Assembly: GCA_016185525.1 (NCBI GenBank) | Contig: JACPNK010000005.1 | Location: forward strand, 62,001 to 126,000 | DNA from: Candidatus Yanofskyibacteriota bacterium | GTDB taxonomy: Bacteria; Patescibacteria; Paceibacteria; 2-02-FULL-40-12; IGHO2-12-FULL-4 | Reading direction: 5' to 3' | Length of the DNA: 64,000 nt | Part shown: positions 39,017 through 47,976 of the stretch, one piece after another | Numbering within the stretch: position 1 is the first letter of the stretch | Layout of the letters: each line of letters starts with the position of its first letter | Made by a program: the position numbers and the translations under genes | The notes under the pieces: generated by a model | What the model was told of the DNA's origin: nothing | Databases searched by the model: none | The model's input: only the letters and a program-made list of their open reading frames with translations

Positions 39017-41086
39017 ATGTCTGAAAAAGTCATGACTGTTGATGACAACAAAAGCCTACTCTTTCATGTCAAAGAGGTACTGCAAGGCCGCAGAAAATTT
39101 GAAACAGTCTCCGAAGCCGTTCTTAGAATGGTTTTGTCAGAGGGAGTAGAGAAAAAAGTCCATGCCGGAAAAACCATATATGATTTTATGTTTTTTCGTA
39201 AAGGCTCAAAACACATAGTCGGATGGTATGACGAAATAAATGACTTTGTACACTTTCTCAAAGACGCCGTTGAAGGCGGCCCTGCCAAAGAGCTGGCCTT
39301 TGTTTTTGTTGGAGAGCCTGGCAATGGCAAAACTTTTTTCATTGACTATCTTTGTGGCAGGTATAGGCAGTTTTTAGCAAGACCGGAAAATAGAAAATAC
39401 ACGTTTAAATTTATTGGCTTGGATAAAGTTCTCGGTTATGACAAAAAAGTTGCGGAGCTGCCGTCTCTTACCTTTGAAAATCCTATGATTTTAGCCATGA
39501 ATCTTTTTGAAAACCAAGACCAAACAAAAGAGTTTTTAGCTCAACAGGGGTTTAGGGACACTCAAATTGAAGCATTTTACAAAAACCATCGTCCTTTGGG
39601 CGCCTCCTCGGAGTATTTGTGGTACGAACTGTTTGCTCATTATGACGGCGACCTTGTGGAAATGCTTAAACATATTCAAGTCACTCCTGTACCCATGAGA
39701 GAAAGTTTGGGCATTACTACGGGAAAGTACGCGGCTAAAGACAAAATTACCGCTTCGGCCGCTGATCTCTTGGGAGAAGAATCTCTGCAGCTTATGCTGT
39801 TGTTGCCGATCGGGGACCCGAACCGATACGATCTGCAGATAGGTGCTTTAGCCAGGGTTGGCGACGGTGGGATACATTTTGCTGACGAAATATTTAAGAA
39901 TAAAACTGACTTCAACCATATTTATCTGCAGGTTGTTCAGAATAGAACCTTGGAACTGGGAGCATTTAAGTGGTGGCTGGATGTTTTAGTGCTTGCAACT
40001 TCCAACTCTGACGAATATCAGAAACTGGTAAGCATGAAAGAAGAATCACCGCTCAAAAGCAGATGTCGAATTTGTTATGTCGGTCATAATACTGACTATA
40101 TACTTCAACAAGAACTGACAAAATATTCTATGGGCAGTCAAAAAAAGAAGACTATTTTGGGCGAAGACATGCACGAGGACCCGAATTTAAACTTTGCTAT
40201 TTCTGTTGGGGTGGTTTTTACCAGACTTCCACATTCAGAGAAGCTTACACCCATAGAAACATTGAAACTTGAAGCCGGTGAAACAGCCGGTGAAAAGGGC
40301 ATAAAAACAATACTAGAAGTTAAGAAGACCTTAAACGCCAACCCCGATGTCACTAAAAGGTGGGGGCAGAGTGGATTGGGCCACCGTGATGAAGGCAAAG
40401 TTATACAAATTCTGGAAGCTATGCCTGAAAGTAACGAAGGTAAGTGCTTGTTTGCCAAAGATGTTTTTGAGGCATTTGAAAGAATCGTACTTGACTATGT
40501 GGAGGAAGCGGCAAAGCGTGAAAAGTATTTTGAAGACCTAAAAATAGCAAGACAGCTTTATCGTGAACAGGTGAGAACTTCCATTTTTAACGCTTACCGT
40601 GAAGATTCACAAGCCGTTCGTAAAGATGTTTTAGCTTATGTCAACATGATTATTGGAATGGATCAAGAAAACTTGGGTCCGGATAAGATGTGGAAGTATC
40701 GTGATCCACAAACCGGAGAGTTGAAACCCCTTAAAATAGACACGAGTTTTATTGACAGCGTTGAAAACCGAATGGGTCTTTCCAGCGATGAAAGAAAAGA
40801 ATCTCACCGTAATACCGTACGCAAGATTTACGGTCAGAAAGTTTCCACAGATCCTAATTATGATTTTATGGACAATCAGTTATTGGTTAAAGCAGTAACT
40901 GACGTAAGACTGGAATCGGATGTTGCCGGGGCAGGCAGTCTGGCTGGCGCTTTGGCCAATAGAACCAATGAAGAAAACCTAAAAATTTACGACAGGACGG
41001 TTAGAGCTATGCTGAAACTTGGCTATTGCCTAACCTGCGCTCAGAAGACGATAGAATACTTTATTACAAAAGAAGACGAAAGTTAG
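39017..41086 (+). CDS. prkA: PrkA-family serine protein kinase
   Basis: 689 residues, close to the 640-690 of PrkA/YeaG. An N-terminal AAA-like domain has Walker A GEPGNGKT (residues 99-106). The rest includes LGASSEYLWYELF, GGIHFADEIFKN (Walker B-like) and a C-terminal half with FIDSVENRMGLSSDERKESHR typical of the PrkA kinase domain. In E. coli YeaG acts in stationary-phase and nitrogen-starvation survival; in Bacillus PrkA works in sporulation. AAAGGTG precedes the ATG. First gene of a four-gene cluster with the DUF444 protein, SpoVR and a second PrkA-like protein. Confidence 0.93.
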   Translation: MSEKVMTVDDNKSLLFHVKEVLQGRRKFETVSEAVLRMVLSEGVEKKVHAGKTIYDFMFFRKGSKHIVGWYDEINDFVHFLKDAVEGGPAKELAFVFVGEPGNGKTFFIDYLCGRYRQFLARPENRKYTFKFIGLDKVLGYDKKVAELPSLTFENPMILAMNLFENQDQTKEFLAQQGFRDTQIEAFYKNHRPLGASSEYLWYELFAHYDGDLVEMLKHIQVTPVPMRESLGITTGKYAAKDKITASAADLLGEESLQLMLLLPIGDPNRYDLQIGALARVGDGGIHFADEIFKNKTDFNHIYLQVVQNRTLELGAFKWWLDVLVLATSNSDEYQKLVSMKEESPLKSRCRICYVGHNTDYILQQELTKYSMGSQKKKTILGEDMHEDPNLNFAISVGVVFTRLPHSEKLTPIETLKLEAGETAGEKGIKTILEVKKTLNANPDVTKRWGQSGLGHRDEGKVIQILEAMPESNEGKCLFAKDVFEAFERIVLDYVEEAAKREKYFEDLKIARQLYREQVRTSIFNAYREDSQAVRKDVLAYVNMIIGMDQENLGPDKMWKYRDPQTGELKPLKIDTSFIDSVENRMGLSSDERKESHRNTVRKIYGQKVSTDPNYDFMDNQLLVKAVTDVRLESDVAGAGSLAGALANRTNEENLKIYDRTVRAMLKLGYCLTCAQKTIEYFITKEDES

Positions 41087-41102
41087 TTAAAGGAGTCTTC
41101 CA

Positions 41103-42275
41103 ATGCCCAACGAATCCTTTGAAGAACTTTTGAAAAGAGACGCGCAGAGAGAAAAAGACGGATTCAAGAAGAAAATAAGGATAAGAAAAATATTGTCCGG
41201 GCCGGACAGGGTAATCGCAATTCCTTATGTCGTTGAGGAAAAACTCATTCATGGAGATTTTGAGCCGACCGGCGAACACGGGATAGACCAAGCCGGACAC
41301 GGAGAAGGAGAGGTCGGAGATATTATCAGCGAAATACCTCTTTCCGAAAGCGGTGAAGACGGCGACGGCGATGAAGAGATTGAAGATGGAGAACCCGAAG
41401 CCGGCGAAGGTGAAGGTGAACACGGCATAGAAACGGGAGCTTACCAGCTGGGCAAAGAGCTTTCGGAAGAGTTAAAGCTTCCTGACTTGAAAGATAAAGG
41501 CAAAAAAGTGCCGACTGACGAGTATGTTTATGATCTGACGGACAGACACAAAGGATCCGGCCAATTTTTAGACAAAAAAGCAACACTGGTAAGCGTTGTA
41601 AAGAGCAATGTTGCTCTGGGCCGCATTGACAAAGACAACATTGATACGACAAAACTCATTGTTGGTCCGCAGGATAAAATTTATCGTGTTCTTTCCAAAG
41701 AAAGGGTCTGGAAGTCTCAAGCGATTGTGTTTTTCTTAAGAGATTATTCTGGTTCTATGCAGGGCGACCCGACCAAAGCAATATTAAGCCAACACCTAAT
41801 GATATATTCATGGCTTTTATTTCAGTATAAGCATCTGGTAATACCAAGGTTTTTTGTTCATGATGTTGAAGCTGAAGAAGTTTCAGTAGAAGCCTACTTT
41901 ACAAAGGCTACCAACGGCGGCACTTTTATACCCTCCGTTTATCAAGAGGTTAACAGGATTGTTGAAAAGGAAAATCTTGCCAGAGATTATAACATTTACG
42001 TCTTTCAGGGCACTGACGGCGACGACGGAGACGACGGAGAAAAAGCAGTCCCGGAAATAGAAAAAATTCTAAGCTATGTCAACCGTATGGGTGTTAGTGT
42101 TTTGAGGAACCCACGCCATCTTGAACTTAAACAAGAAAGCCTTTTTGAGCTATATATAAAAGAAGGCAGCTTTACAGACAGAAAAGATGTTTTCAGAATG
42201 CATATTATGTCTGACAGCAACGTAACCGATGAAAAAAATAAACAAGCAGTCAAAGCTTTGGTTGCTGAAGACTAG
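41103..42275 (+). CDS. yeaH: YeaH/DUF444 protein with VWA domain
   Basis: 390 residues. The N-terminal part is basic, followed by a strongly acidic region (residues 60-110, EDGDGDEEIEDGEPEAGEGE). The VWA-like domain begins IVFFLRDYSGSM, with the MIDAS DxSGS at 214-218, and continues through FFVHDVEAEEVS and FQGTDGDDGDDGEKA. DUF444 proteins are constant partners of PrkA and SpoVR. Separated from prkA by 16 bases with GGAG in the gap. A terminator at 42282 follows, so spoVR may be expressed separately or by read-through. Confidence 0.93.
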   Translation: MPNESFEELLKRDAQREKDGFKKKIRIRKILSGPDRVIAIPYVVEEKLIHGDFEPTGEHGIDQAGHGEGEVGDIISEIPLSESGEDGDGDEEIEDGEPEAGEGEGEHGIETGAYQLGKELSEELKLPDLKDKGKKVPTDEYVYDLTDRHKGSGQFLDKKATLVSVVKSNVALGRIDKDNIDTTKLIVGPQDKIYRVLSKERVWKSQAIVFFLRDYSGSMQGDPTKAILSQHLMIYSWLLFQYKHLVIPRFFVHDVEAEEVSVEAYFTKATNGGTFIPSVYQEVNRIVEKENLARDYNIYVFQGTDGDDGDDGEKAVPEIEKILSYVNRMGVSVLRNPRHLELKQESLFELYIKEGSFTDRKDVFRMHIMSDSNVTDEKNKQAVKALVAED

Positions 42276-42281
42276 AGTCAG

Positions 42282-42306
42282 CGGATGGTATCACCGTCCG
42301 TTTTTT
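42282..42306 (+). terminator. Terminator between yeaH and spoVR
   Basis: CGGATGGT-atc-ACCGTCCG (one G-T pair) followed by TTTTTT. Confidence 0.75.
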
Positions 42307-42382
42307 AGTCCTTGTATTTATCTAATAATCCTGTAAATTTTAAGAAAGAACCTTAAAAATAAGGAAAAACGAGGCAAGAACT

Positions 42383-44089
42383 ATGGAACTGTTAGGACAA
42401 GAGACCAAGAAAATTATGGAGGAGTGCAAGACTAGAGCAAGAGCCGAGGGCTTAAGCTTTGAGGGAGAGACCTTAGAGTACATCGCCACCAATCAAGATT
42501 TCCTGGCGCTTATGCCAAAAGCGATGATTCCCACGCTTTATGATTTTTGGGTTGATGACGTGGAGGTTATCAAAAATAAGTGGGTTTACAAATTATATCC
42601 CGACAACCCTTATGAGACCGTAGTCAACACCAGACCTCCATTGTCATTTTACAACGACAACAACGCTGATTGGTTTAATATAATGATTTTCTACCACGTT
42701 TTGTTTCACATAGACTACTACCAGAACAATGTTTTTTTCAGAAACACATGGAATCGGGATTTTTGCGGTGAAGCGCTGGCCGATAAGCGCCTTATAAACA
42801 GGATCCGGGAAGAAATGGGAACCGAAAAGAGGTGGGTTGACTACGTAATTGAATTTGCCAGAGGCGCGGACAACTTGGTCGGTTACTATCAGGAACTTAG
42901 GGAAGAAGACAGGAACCAGACAAGAGAAACTGCAGGCTCCTTTTCTAAAAAAGTTGACTTTTACTTCGGCGAATTCCTGAAACAACGCCACGAAGAAAAG
43001 AACATAACGCTCAAGTTTTATTACGACGAACTTGAACGGCTCAATGTCTGCCATAAGCAGTTTGGCCAGAAAGTAGGAGACGACATTTTCTTCAACGACA
43101 CGGCTTTCAGAAGCAAGTTTCCGGAATTTGACGGTGTCTTTAAGAAGCGTGAAGAGAAAAAGAAGCCAAAGACAAAAGACATTCTTCAATATCTTGCGGA
43201 CCGCTCCGAGTTTGTAAACAAAGAAGGCAACGGGTGGATGAAAGAAGTCCTTGAAGTAGTAAGAAGAACGTCGCTTTTTTTTCAGCCTCACTTCAGAACC
43301 CATAACAGCAACGAAGGCTGGGCCAGTTTGTGGCACGAAAGGTTGTTTATAGCCGACCCCCGGATTCGCTCTCATGAGATTGACTACAGCATAGTCAACT
43401 CTAGAGTTGTTGTTGACCCGGAAATAATAGGACTTAACCCTTATATCGGTTTCAAGCGTCTCTATGAATTTATTGAAGAACTCGCGGCAAAAGGCAAGCT
43501 CTCCTACCAATACCAGCTGATAAAAGACGCTGAAGCTAGAAAACACTTTGACCAAAAACTGGGAGAAGAAACGGGCAAAAAAGCCCTGTTTGAAGCCAGA
43601 AAAAATTTTGACGACTTTATGCTTGTCAATTTTCTTTCCGACGACGACTTTCAGGACTTCGTTGATAAATACAATCTTTTTGTCGCCGGCCTTCATCTAA
43701 ACTTAGAAAGATTGTCGCTTCAAGTTTATATCAAGTCGAGAAGCGGAAAAGAGTATCGGAAGATGCTCAACGACAGCTTATACCACCCGCCCCACATCAT
43801 AATCAGTGAAGATAAAGCCAGGGAAGGAGAGCTGTACCTTGACCATTCCTTTGAGGGCCGGTCTCTGGTTACGGCCTATATTCCGGCAGTTTTAATCGGT
43901 CTGTCTTATTTGGCCGGTAATACGGTTAAGCTTGAAACAACAGAATTTGATTCTGGTCCGATAAGACTAGACAGTCCACTTTTGGAAGCAGGATATACGC
44001 CAGAGTACAAAAAACTTCGTGTGCTTTACACTTGCAAAGGTAAAACAGTGGAAAAAACTTTGATTTCCGAAGAAGAGGGGGGAGAGTAA
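42383..44089 (+). CDS. spoVR: SpoVR family protein
   Basis: 568 residues. Stage V sporulation R / YcgB family: DWFNIMIFYHVLFHIDYYQN, RDFCGEALADKRLI, FQPHFRTHNSNEGWASLWHE and INSRVVVDPEIIGLNPY-like segments, plus a C-terminal domain (DHSFEGRSLVTAYIPAVLIG). Repeated His/Glu positions suggest a metal-binding helical domain. No sporulation is expected here; YcgB works with YeaG/YeaH in stress adaptation in enterobacteria. A 107-bp gap with a terminator separates it from yeaH; the next gene follows after two bases. Confidence 0.92.
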   Translation: MELLGQETKKIMEECKTRARAEGLSFEGETLEYIATNQDFLALMPKAMIPTLYDFWVDDVEVIKNKWVYKLYPDNPYETVVNTRPPLSFYNDNNADWFNIMIFYHVLFHIDYYQNNVFFRNTWNRDFCGEALADKRLINRIREEMGTEKRWVDYVIEFARGADNLVGYYQELREEDRNQTRETAGSFSKKVDFYFGEFLKQRHEEKNITLKFYYDELERLNVCHKQFGQKVGDDIFFNDTAFRSKFPEFDGVFKKREEKKKPKTKDILQYLADRSEFVNKEGNGWMKEVLEVVRRTSLFFQPHFRTHNSNEGWASLWHERLFIADPRIRSHEIDYSIVNSRVVVDPEIIGLNPYIGFKRLYEFIEELAAKGKLSYQYQLIKDAEARKHFDQKLGEETGKKALFEARKNFDDFMLVNFLSDDDFQDFVDKYNLFVAGLHLNLERLSLQVYIKSRSGKEYRKMLNDSLYHPPHIIISEDKAREGELYLDHSFEGRSLVTAYIPAVLIGLSYLAGNTVKLETTEFDSGPIRLDSPLLEAGYTPEYKKLRVLYTCKGKTVEKTLISEEEGGE

Positions 44090-44091
44090 CC

Positions 44092-46290
44092 GTGGATGAA
44101 ACCAAAAAAGCGCTGGAGACGTTAAGAACCGATATTGAGGATAAAGAGAAAAGAAAAGTTTTGAGGTTTGATGAATTTTTGGACGTTGCAAAAAGAGAGC
44201 CCGAGAGGTCTCTGCGGGATATTTTTCAGCTTTTTCACGACATGGTCAAAAGTTGTGTCGGCAAAGGAGAAGACGAATATCCTGACGACCCCGAAAGCAT
44301 CGGTTTCATTAAATACGACTGTTCAAAAATTTTTGTCAGGGATTCTGACAACCCCTTTTTTGCCGACAGGCTTTTTGCCAACAGATTTGTAAGGCAGGTG
44401 GAGTCGCTTAGGCAGGGCTCCAGGCAGAATCGGATATATGTCTACGAAGGGCCTCACGGATCCGGCAAAAGCACATTTTTGAACAACCTTCTTCAGGCAT
44501 TTGAAGAATACACAGCCACAGAGGAAGGGCAGAGCTTTGAGATTTTTTGGGATATTGATATTGGAGGGGGGGAAAAGGTTAATGTCTCTTGTCCAAGCCA
44601 TGACTATCCGATGCTGGTTATCCCCAAAAGTTATCGCGCTGCTTTCTTGGACAAACTTCTGTCGGAAAAGATGTCTGAATTTAAGTACAAGCTCTCTCAC
44701 GAAAAAGAGTATGAGTGGCTATTTAAAAGAGAGGTCTGCACAATATGCAAGTCTCTTTTTTGGGCTTTGTTTGAAAAACTTGGCTCTCTTGACAAAGTTT
44801 TCGACATGATTAAAGTTCGTAATTGCAAATTTGATCGTCGGCTAGGCGAAGGCATTAGCGTTTTTAACCCCGGCGACAGCCCCATCAAAGAGGCTTACTT
44901 AACTGTTGCTCGGACCCAAAGAAAGCTCGATACCATATTCGGCGCCAATCTCGTAAAATACGTGTTTTCGCCCCTTGCCAAAACCAATAATGGCATATAT
45001 GTCCTTATGGACATCAAGTCTTTCAACAAAGACAGACTTTTGGAACTTCACAATGTCATTTCCGAAGGCGTTCATAAGGTCAACGGCATGGTAGAAGAAA
45101 GAATAAGTTCGCTTTTTTTAGCTCTCATGAACCCGGAAGACAAAGAAAGCATAAAGGAAGAGAAAGCCGAATCATTCCAAGGAAGAATCCAGTATAACAA
45201 AGTTTCATACGTTTTAGACGTGCCTACCGAGGTTAAAACTTACTATAGTGTCTTCGGTGAACAAATCGATCTGCAGTTTCTTCCGAGGGTTCTTAAAAAC
45301 TTCGCAAGAGTAATAATTTCTTCCAGAATGAATGCCGAATGCGCAGCGCTTAAAGAGTGGATTCTGGACATGAAAAAATACAACCGTTACTGCGACGAAG
45401 CGGGACTTCTGCTAAGGATGGCGATAAATGGCGGCACCATTCCACAATGGCTATCTGAAGAAGACAAGAAAAAAATGACGGCTGTCATCAGGCGGAAACT
45501 GATTGCGACTGGAGAATTAGAAGGAGTAAAGGGTTTTTCCGGAAGAGAGTCTATCGATCTTCTTGGTGAATTTTTAAGGCGTTATGGCGGAAAACCCAAG
45601 TTGATAAACATGGACAACGTTTGTGACTTCTTCAAGCACAAGGTTGATAGAGACACGAGAAACGAAAATATACCCAAAAACTTTATCGGCTCGCTTGTGA
45701 ACTGGTATGACTACTTAGTGTTAAACGAAATAAAAGAGTCTCTTTATTTTTATAATAAGGAACAGATTCAAAAAGATATTCTAAATTATATCTACGCCGT
45801 AAACTACGATGTTGGGAGCAAAATAAAATGCGAGTGGACTCAGCAGGAATTAGAGGTTTCAACTGAATTTTTTAAAATGTTTGGTTCTTATTTTACCGGC
45901 ATAGTTCTGGGTGATCACGGCGCTTTAGAGTTTGCAAAAGAAACTCAAAAAAAATTCAGAAAAGTTATTGCCCAATGCCAAAATAAAAAAATAACCGGCG
46001 AGAAAATATCTGAAACGGAGTTATACCAAGAACTCTTTACGGCTTACACCAAGAACTTGAAAGAAAAACTGTCCGAGCCGTTCCTTAAAAGCGACAACTT
46101 TAAAGAAGCGGTAAAATGTTTTGGAACCGAAAAATTCAAAACCTTTGACACTCGGCTGAAAGAACATGTTGCTCACATGACCAAGAACTTAGAAGAAAAG
46201 TTTGGATATTCGGAACAAGGAGCCAAAGAAATTTGTCTTTACGCGATTGAACAAAAGCTGGTTGACAAATTTCCTTCAAAACATTCTTAG
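44092..46290 (+). CDS. Second PrkA-like AAA protein
   Basis: 732 residues, starting GTG 44092 with GGGGGGAG just upstream. The N-terminal segment LRDIFQLFHDMVKSCVGKG and DPESIGFIKYDCSKIFV, SDNPFFADRLFANRFVRQ match the PrkA AAA region, with Walker A GPHGSGKST at 120-128. A Cys pair (VCTICKSLFW) lies in an insert near residue 220, and the C-terminal half is largely helical and divergent. Paired PrkA proteins beside DUF444 and SpoVR genes are known in haloarchaea. Its division of labour with the first PrkA is unknown. Confidence 0.85.
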   Translation: MDETKKALETLRTDIEDKEKRKVLRFDEFLDVAKREPERSLRDIFQLFHDMVKSCVGKGEDEYPDDPESIGFIKYDCSKIFVRDSDNPFFADRLFANRFVRQVESLRQGSRQNRIYVYEGPHGSGKSTFLNNLLQAFEEYTATEEGQSFEIFWDIDIGGGEKVNVSCPSHDYPMLVIPKSYRAAFLDKLLSEKMSEFKYKLSHEKEYEWLFKREVCTICKSLFWALFEKLGSLDKVFDMIKVRNCKFDRRLGEGISVFNPGDSPIKEAYLTVARTQRKLDTIFGANLVKYVFSPLAKTNNGIYVLMDIKSFNKDRLLELHNVISEGVHKVNGMVEERISSLFLALMNPEDKESIKEEKAESFQGRIQYNKVSYVLDVPTEVKTYYSVFGEQIDLQFLPRVLKNFARVIISSRMNAECAALKEWILDMKKYNRYCDEAGLLLRMAINGGTIPQWLSEEDKKKMTAVIRRKLIATGELEGVKGFSGRESIDLLGEFLRRYGGKPKLINMDNVCDFFKHKVDRDTRNENIPKNFIGSLVNWYDYLVLNEIKESLYFYNKEQIQKDILNYIYAVNYDVGSKIKCEWTQQELEVSTEFFKMFGSYFTGIVLGDHGALEFAKETQKKFRKVIAQCQNKKITGEKISETELYQELFTAYTKNLKEKLSEPFLKSDNFKEAVKCFGTEKFKTFDTRLKEHVAHMTKNLEEKFGYSEQGAKEICLYAIEQKLVDKFPSKHS

Positions 46291-46344
46291 CACCTTCGCT
46301 TCGTTTGACTGTTTGCAAAACTTAATTTATTATTTGTTGCAATA

Positions 46345-47913
46345 ATGGACTATACCAAATTAAGCAAATCTTTAGACCTTTCTGATAAAAAAGAAAGGTT
46401 TTTATATCGTTTTTTTGAGTTTTTGCCGGGCTTTTTAGCCTGGCTTACGCTATTTTTGATTACCTTTTTATCCTTCATTGCGCCGGCTTTTACTGCCGTT
46501 TTTATAATTTTATTTGACACCTATTGGCTTATTAAAACAGTTTATCTTTCTCTGCACTTAAGACACGCCTACAAAAAACTAAGGCTTAATCTGACTATTG
46601 ACTGGCTTGAAAGGCTGGAGAAACTGCCAACTACAGAGTATAAACTGCAAAGCATTAAATCCTGGCAAGACGTTTACCACCTAATAATACTGCCTCGCTA
46701 CAAAGAAGGCAGGGAGTTGGTTACAGCCTCAATTGAAAGCCTGTTAAATTCAAACTACCCCAAGACAAAGATGATCTTGGTTTTAGCCCAAGAATCCAGA
46801 GCCGGCGAGGAAGAAAACAAACTGGGCTATGAGCTGGAAAAAGAATATGGCAGTAAATTTTTTCAGTTTATAGTCACTGAACATCCGGACAATATTCAAG
46901 GAGAAATGTCCGGCAAAGGTTCAAACGCGGCCTATGCCGGCAGATTGGTCAAAGAAAAAATCATTAATGTTCTGGGTATAAAATACGACCATGTTATCGT
47001 CTCAAACTTTGATATCGACACTGTCGTCTCCAGCCACTATTTTTCTCTTTTAACATACCTTTATCTTACTACCCAAAATCCTCTACGTACCTCTTATCAA
47101 CCGGTACCTCTTTATGTTAACAACATTTGGGAAGCCCCGGCCTTAGCCCGAGTGGTCGCTTTCTCTGCCACTTTCTGGCACACGATCCAGCAGGAAAGAC
47201 CGGAGAGGTTGACTACGTTTTCCAGCCACTCAATGCCATTTCAGGCCCTGGTTGATGTTGATTTTTGGCAAACCAATATGGTCTCTGAAGACTCGCGCAT
47301 TTTTTGGCAGTGTTTTCTTAGATACAACGGCAATTATAAGGTAACGCCCATGTTTTACCCTGTATCTATGGATGCCAATGTTGCTTCCAACTTTTGGCAG
47401 ACGATGAAAAATATATACAAACAACAGAGGCGGTGGGGTTACGGAGTAGAGAATATACCGTACTTCTTTTTTGGTTTTTACAAAAACAAACTAATTCCTT
47501 TGAAAAAAAAGCTCTACTATATCTTTAATGTCCTTGAAGGTTTCCACTCTTGGGCTACTAATGCGATCATAATATTTCTTCTGGGCTGGCTGCCGGTTGC
47601 AGTTGGCGGAGCAAAATTCAACCAGTCTGTCTTGTCTTTAAACCTGCCTCAATTCACGAGAACCATAATGAGCTTAGCCATGATAGGACTTATCTCCTCG
47701 GCCGTCTTGTCTATAGTTCTCTTGCCGCCAAAACCCTTACGCTACAGACGCTTTAAGTATTTTTGGATGGTTTTGCAGTGGTTATTATTCCCCATAACCA
47801 CAATCGTCTTAGGTGCTTTACCTGGTCTTGAGGCTCAAACTAGACTGATGATCGGAAAGTATCTGGGTTTTTGGGTTACACCTAAGAATAGAATCATGAA
47901 TCACGAATCATGA
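46345..47913 (+). CDS. Family 2-type membrane glycosyltransferase
   Basis: 522 residues. Two N-terminal membrane helices (LPGFLAWLTLFLITFLSFI, FTAVFIILFDTYWLIKTVY) precede the catalytic loop: YHLIILPRYKEGRELVTASI, the metal-binding FDIDT, SEDSRIFW and QQRRWGYG, which resembles the QxxRW product-binding motif of processive GT2 enzymes. Three or four C-terminal helices follow. Probably builds or exports a surface polysaccharide; sugar unknown. Converges with recG across 60 bp of short ATCATGAAT-like repeats. Confidence 0.88.
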   Translation: MDYTKLSKSLDLSDKKERFLYRFFEFLPGFLAWLTLFLITFLSFIAPAFTAVFIILFDTYWLIKTVYLSLHLRHAYKKLRLNLTIDWLERLEKLPTTEYKLQSIKSWQDVYHLIILPRYKEGRELVTASIESLLNSNYPKTKMILVLAQESRAGEEENKLGYELEKEYGSKFFQFIVTEHPDNIQGEMSGKGSNAAYAGRLVKEKIINVLGIKYDHVIVSNFDIDTVVSSHYFSLLTYLYLTTQNPLRTSYQPVPLYVNNIWEAPALARVVAFSATFWHTIQQERPERLTTFSSHSMPFQALVDVDFWQTNMVSEDSRIFWQCFLRYNGNYKVTPMFYPVSMDANVASNFWQTMKNIYKQQRRWGYGVENIPYFFFGFYKNKLIPLKKKLYYIFNVLEGFHSWATNAIIIFLLGWLPVAVGGAKFNQSVLSLNLPQFTRTIMSLAMIGLISSAVLSIVLLPPKPLRYRRFKYFWMVLQWLLFPITTIVLGALPGLEAQTRLMIGKYLGFWVTPKNRIMNHES

Positions 47914-47976
47914 ATTAATGTCCTTAAAAATCTGTTTCTCTCCTTGATTCTTGACTCATACTTCATAATTCCTTTT

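Noticed and set aside
42644..43696. 350-residue open frame on the minus strand
   Set aside because: Antisense shadow of spoVR, whose conserved motifs cover the whole interval; no start signals for the minus frame.
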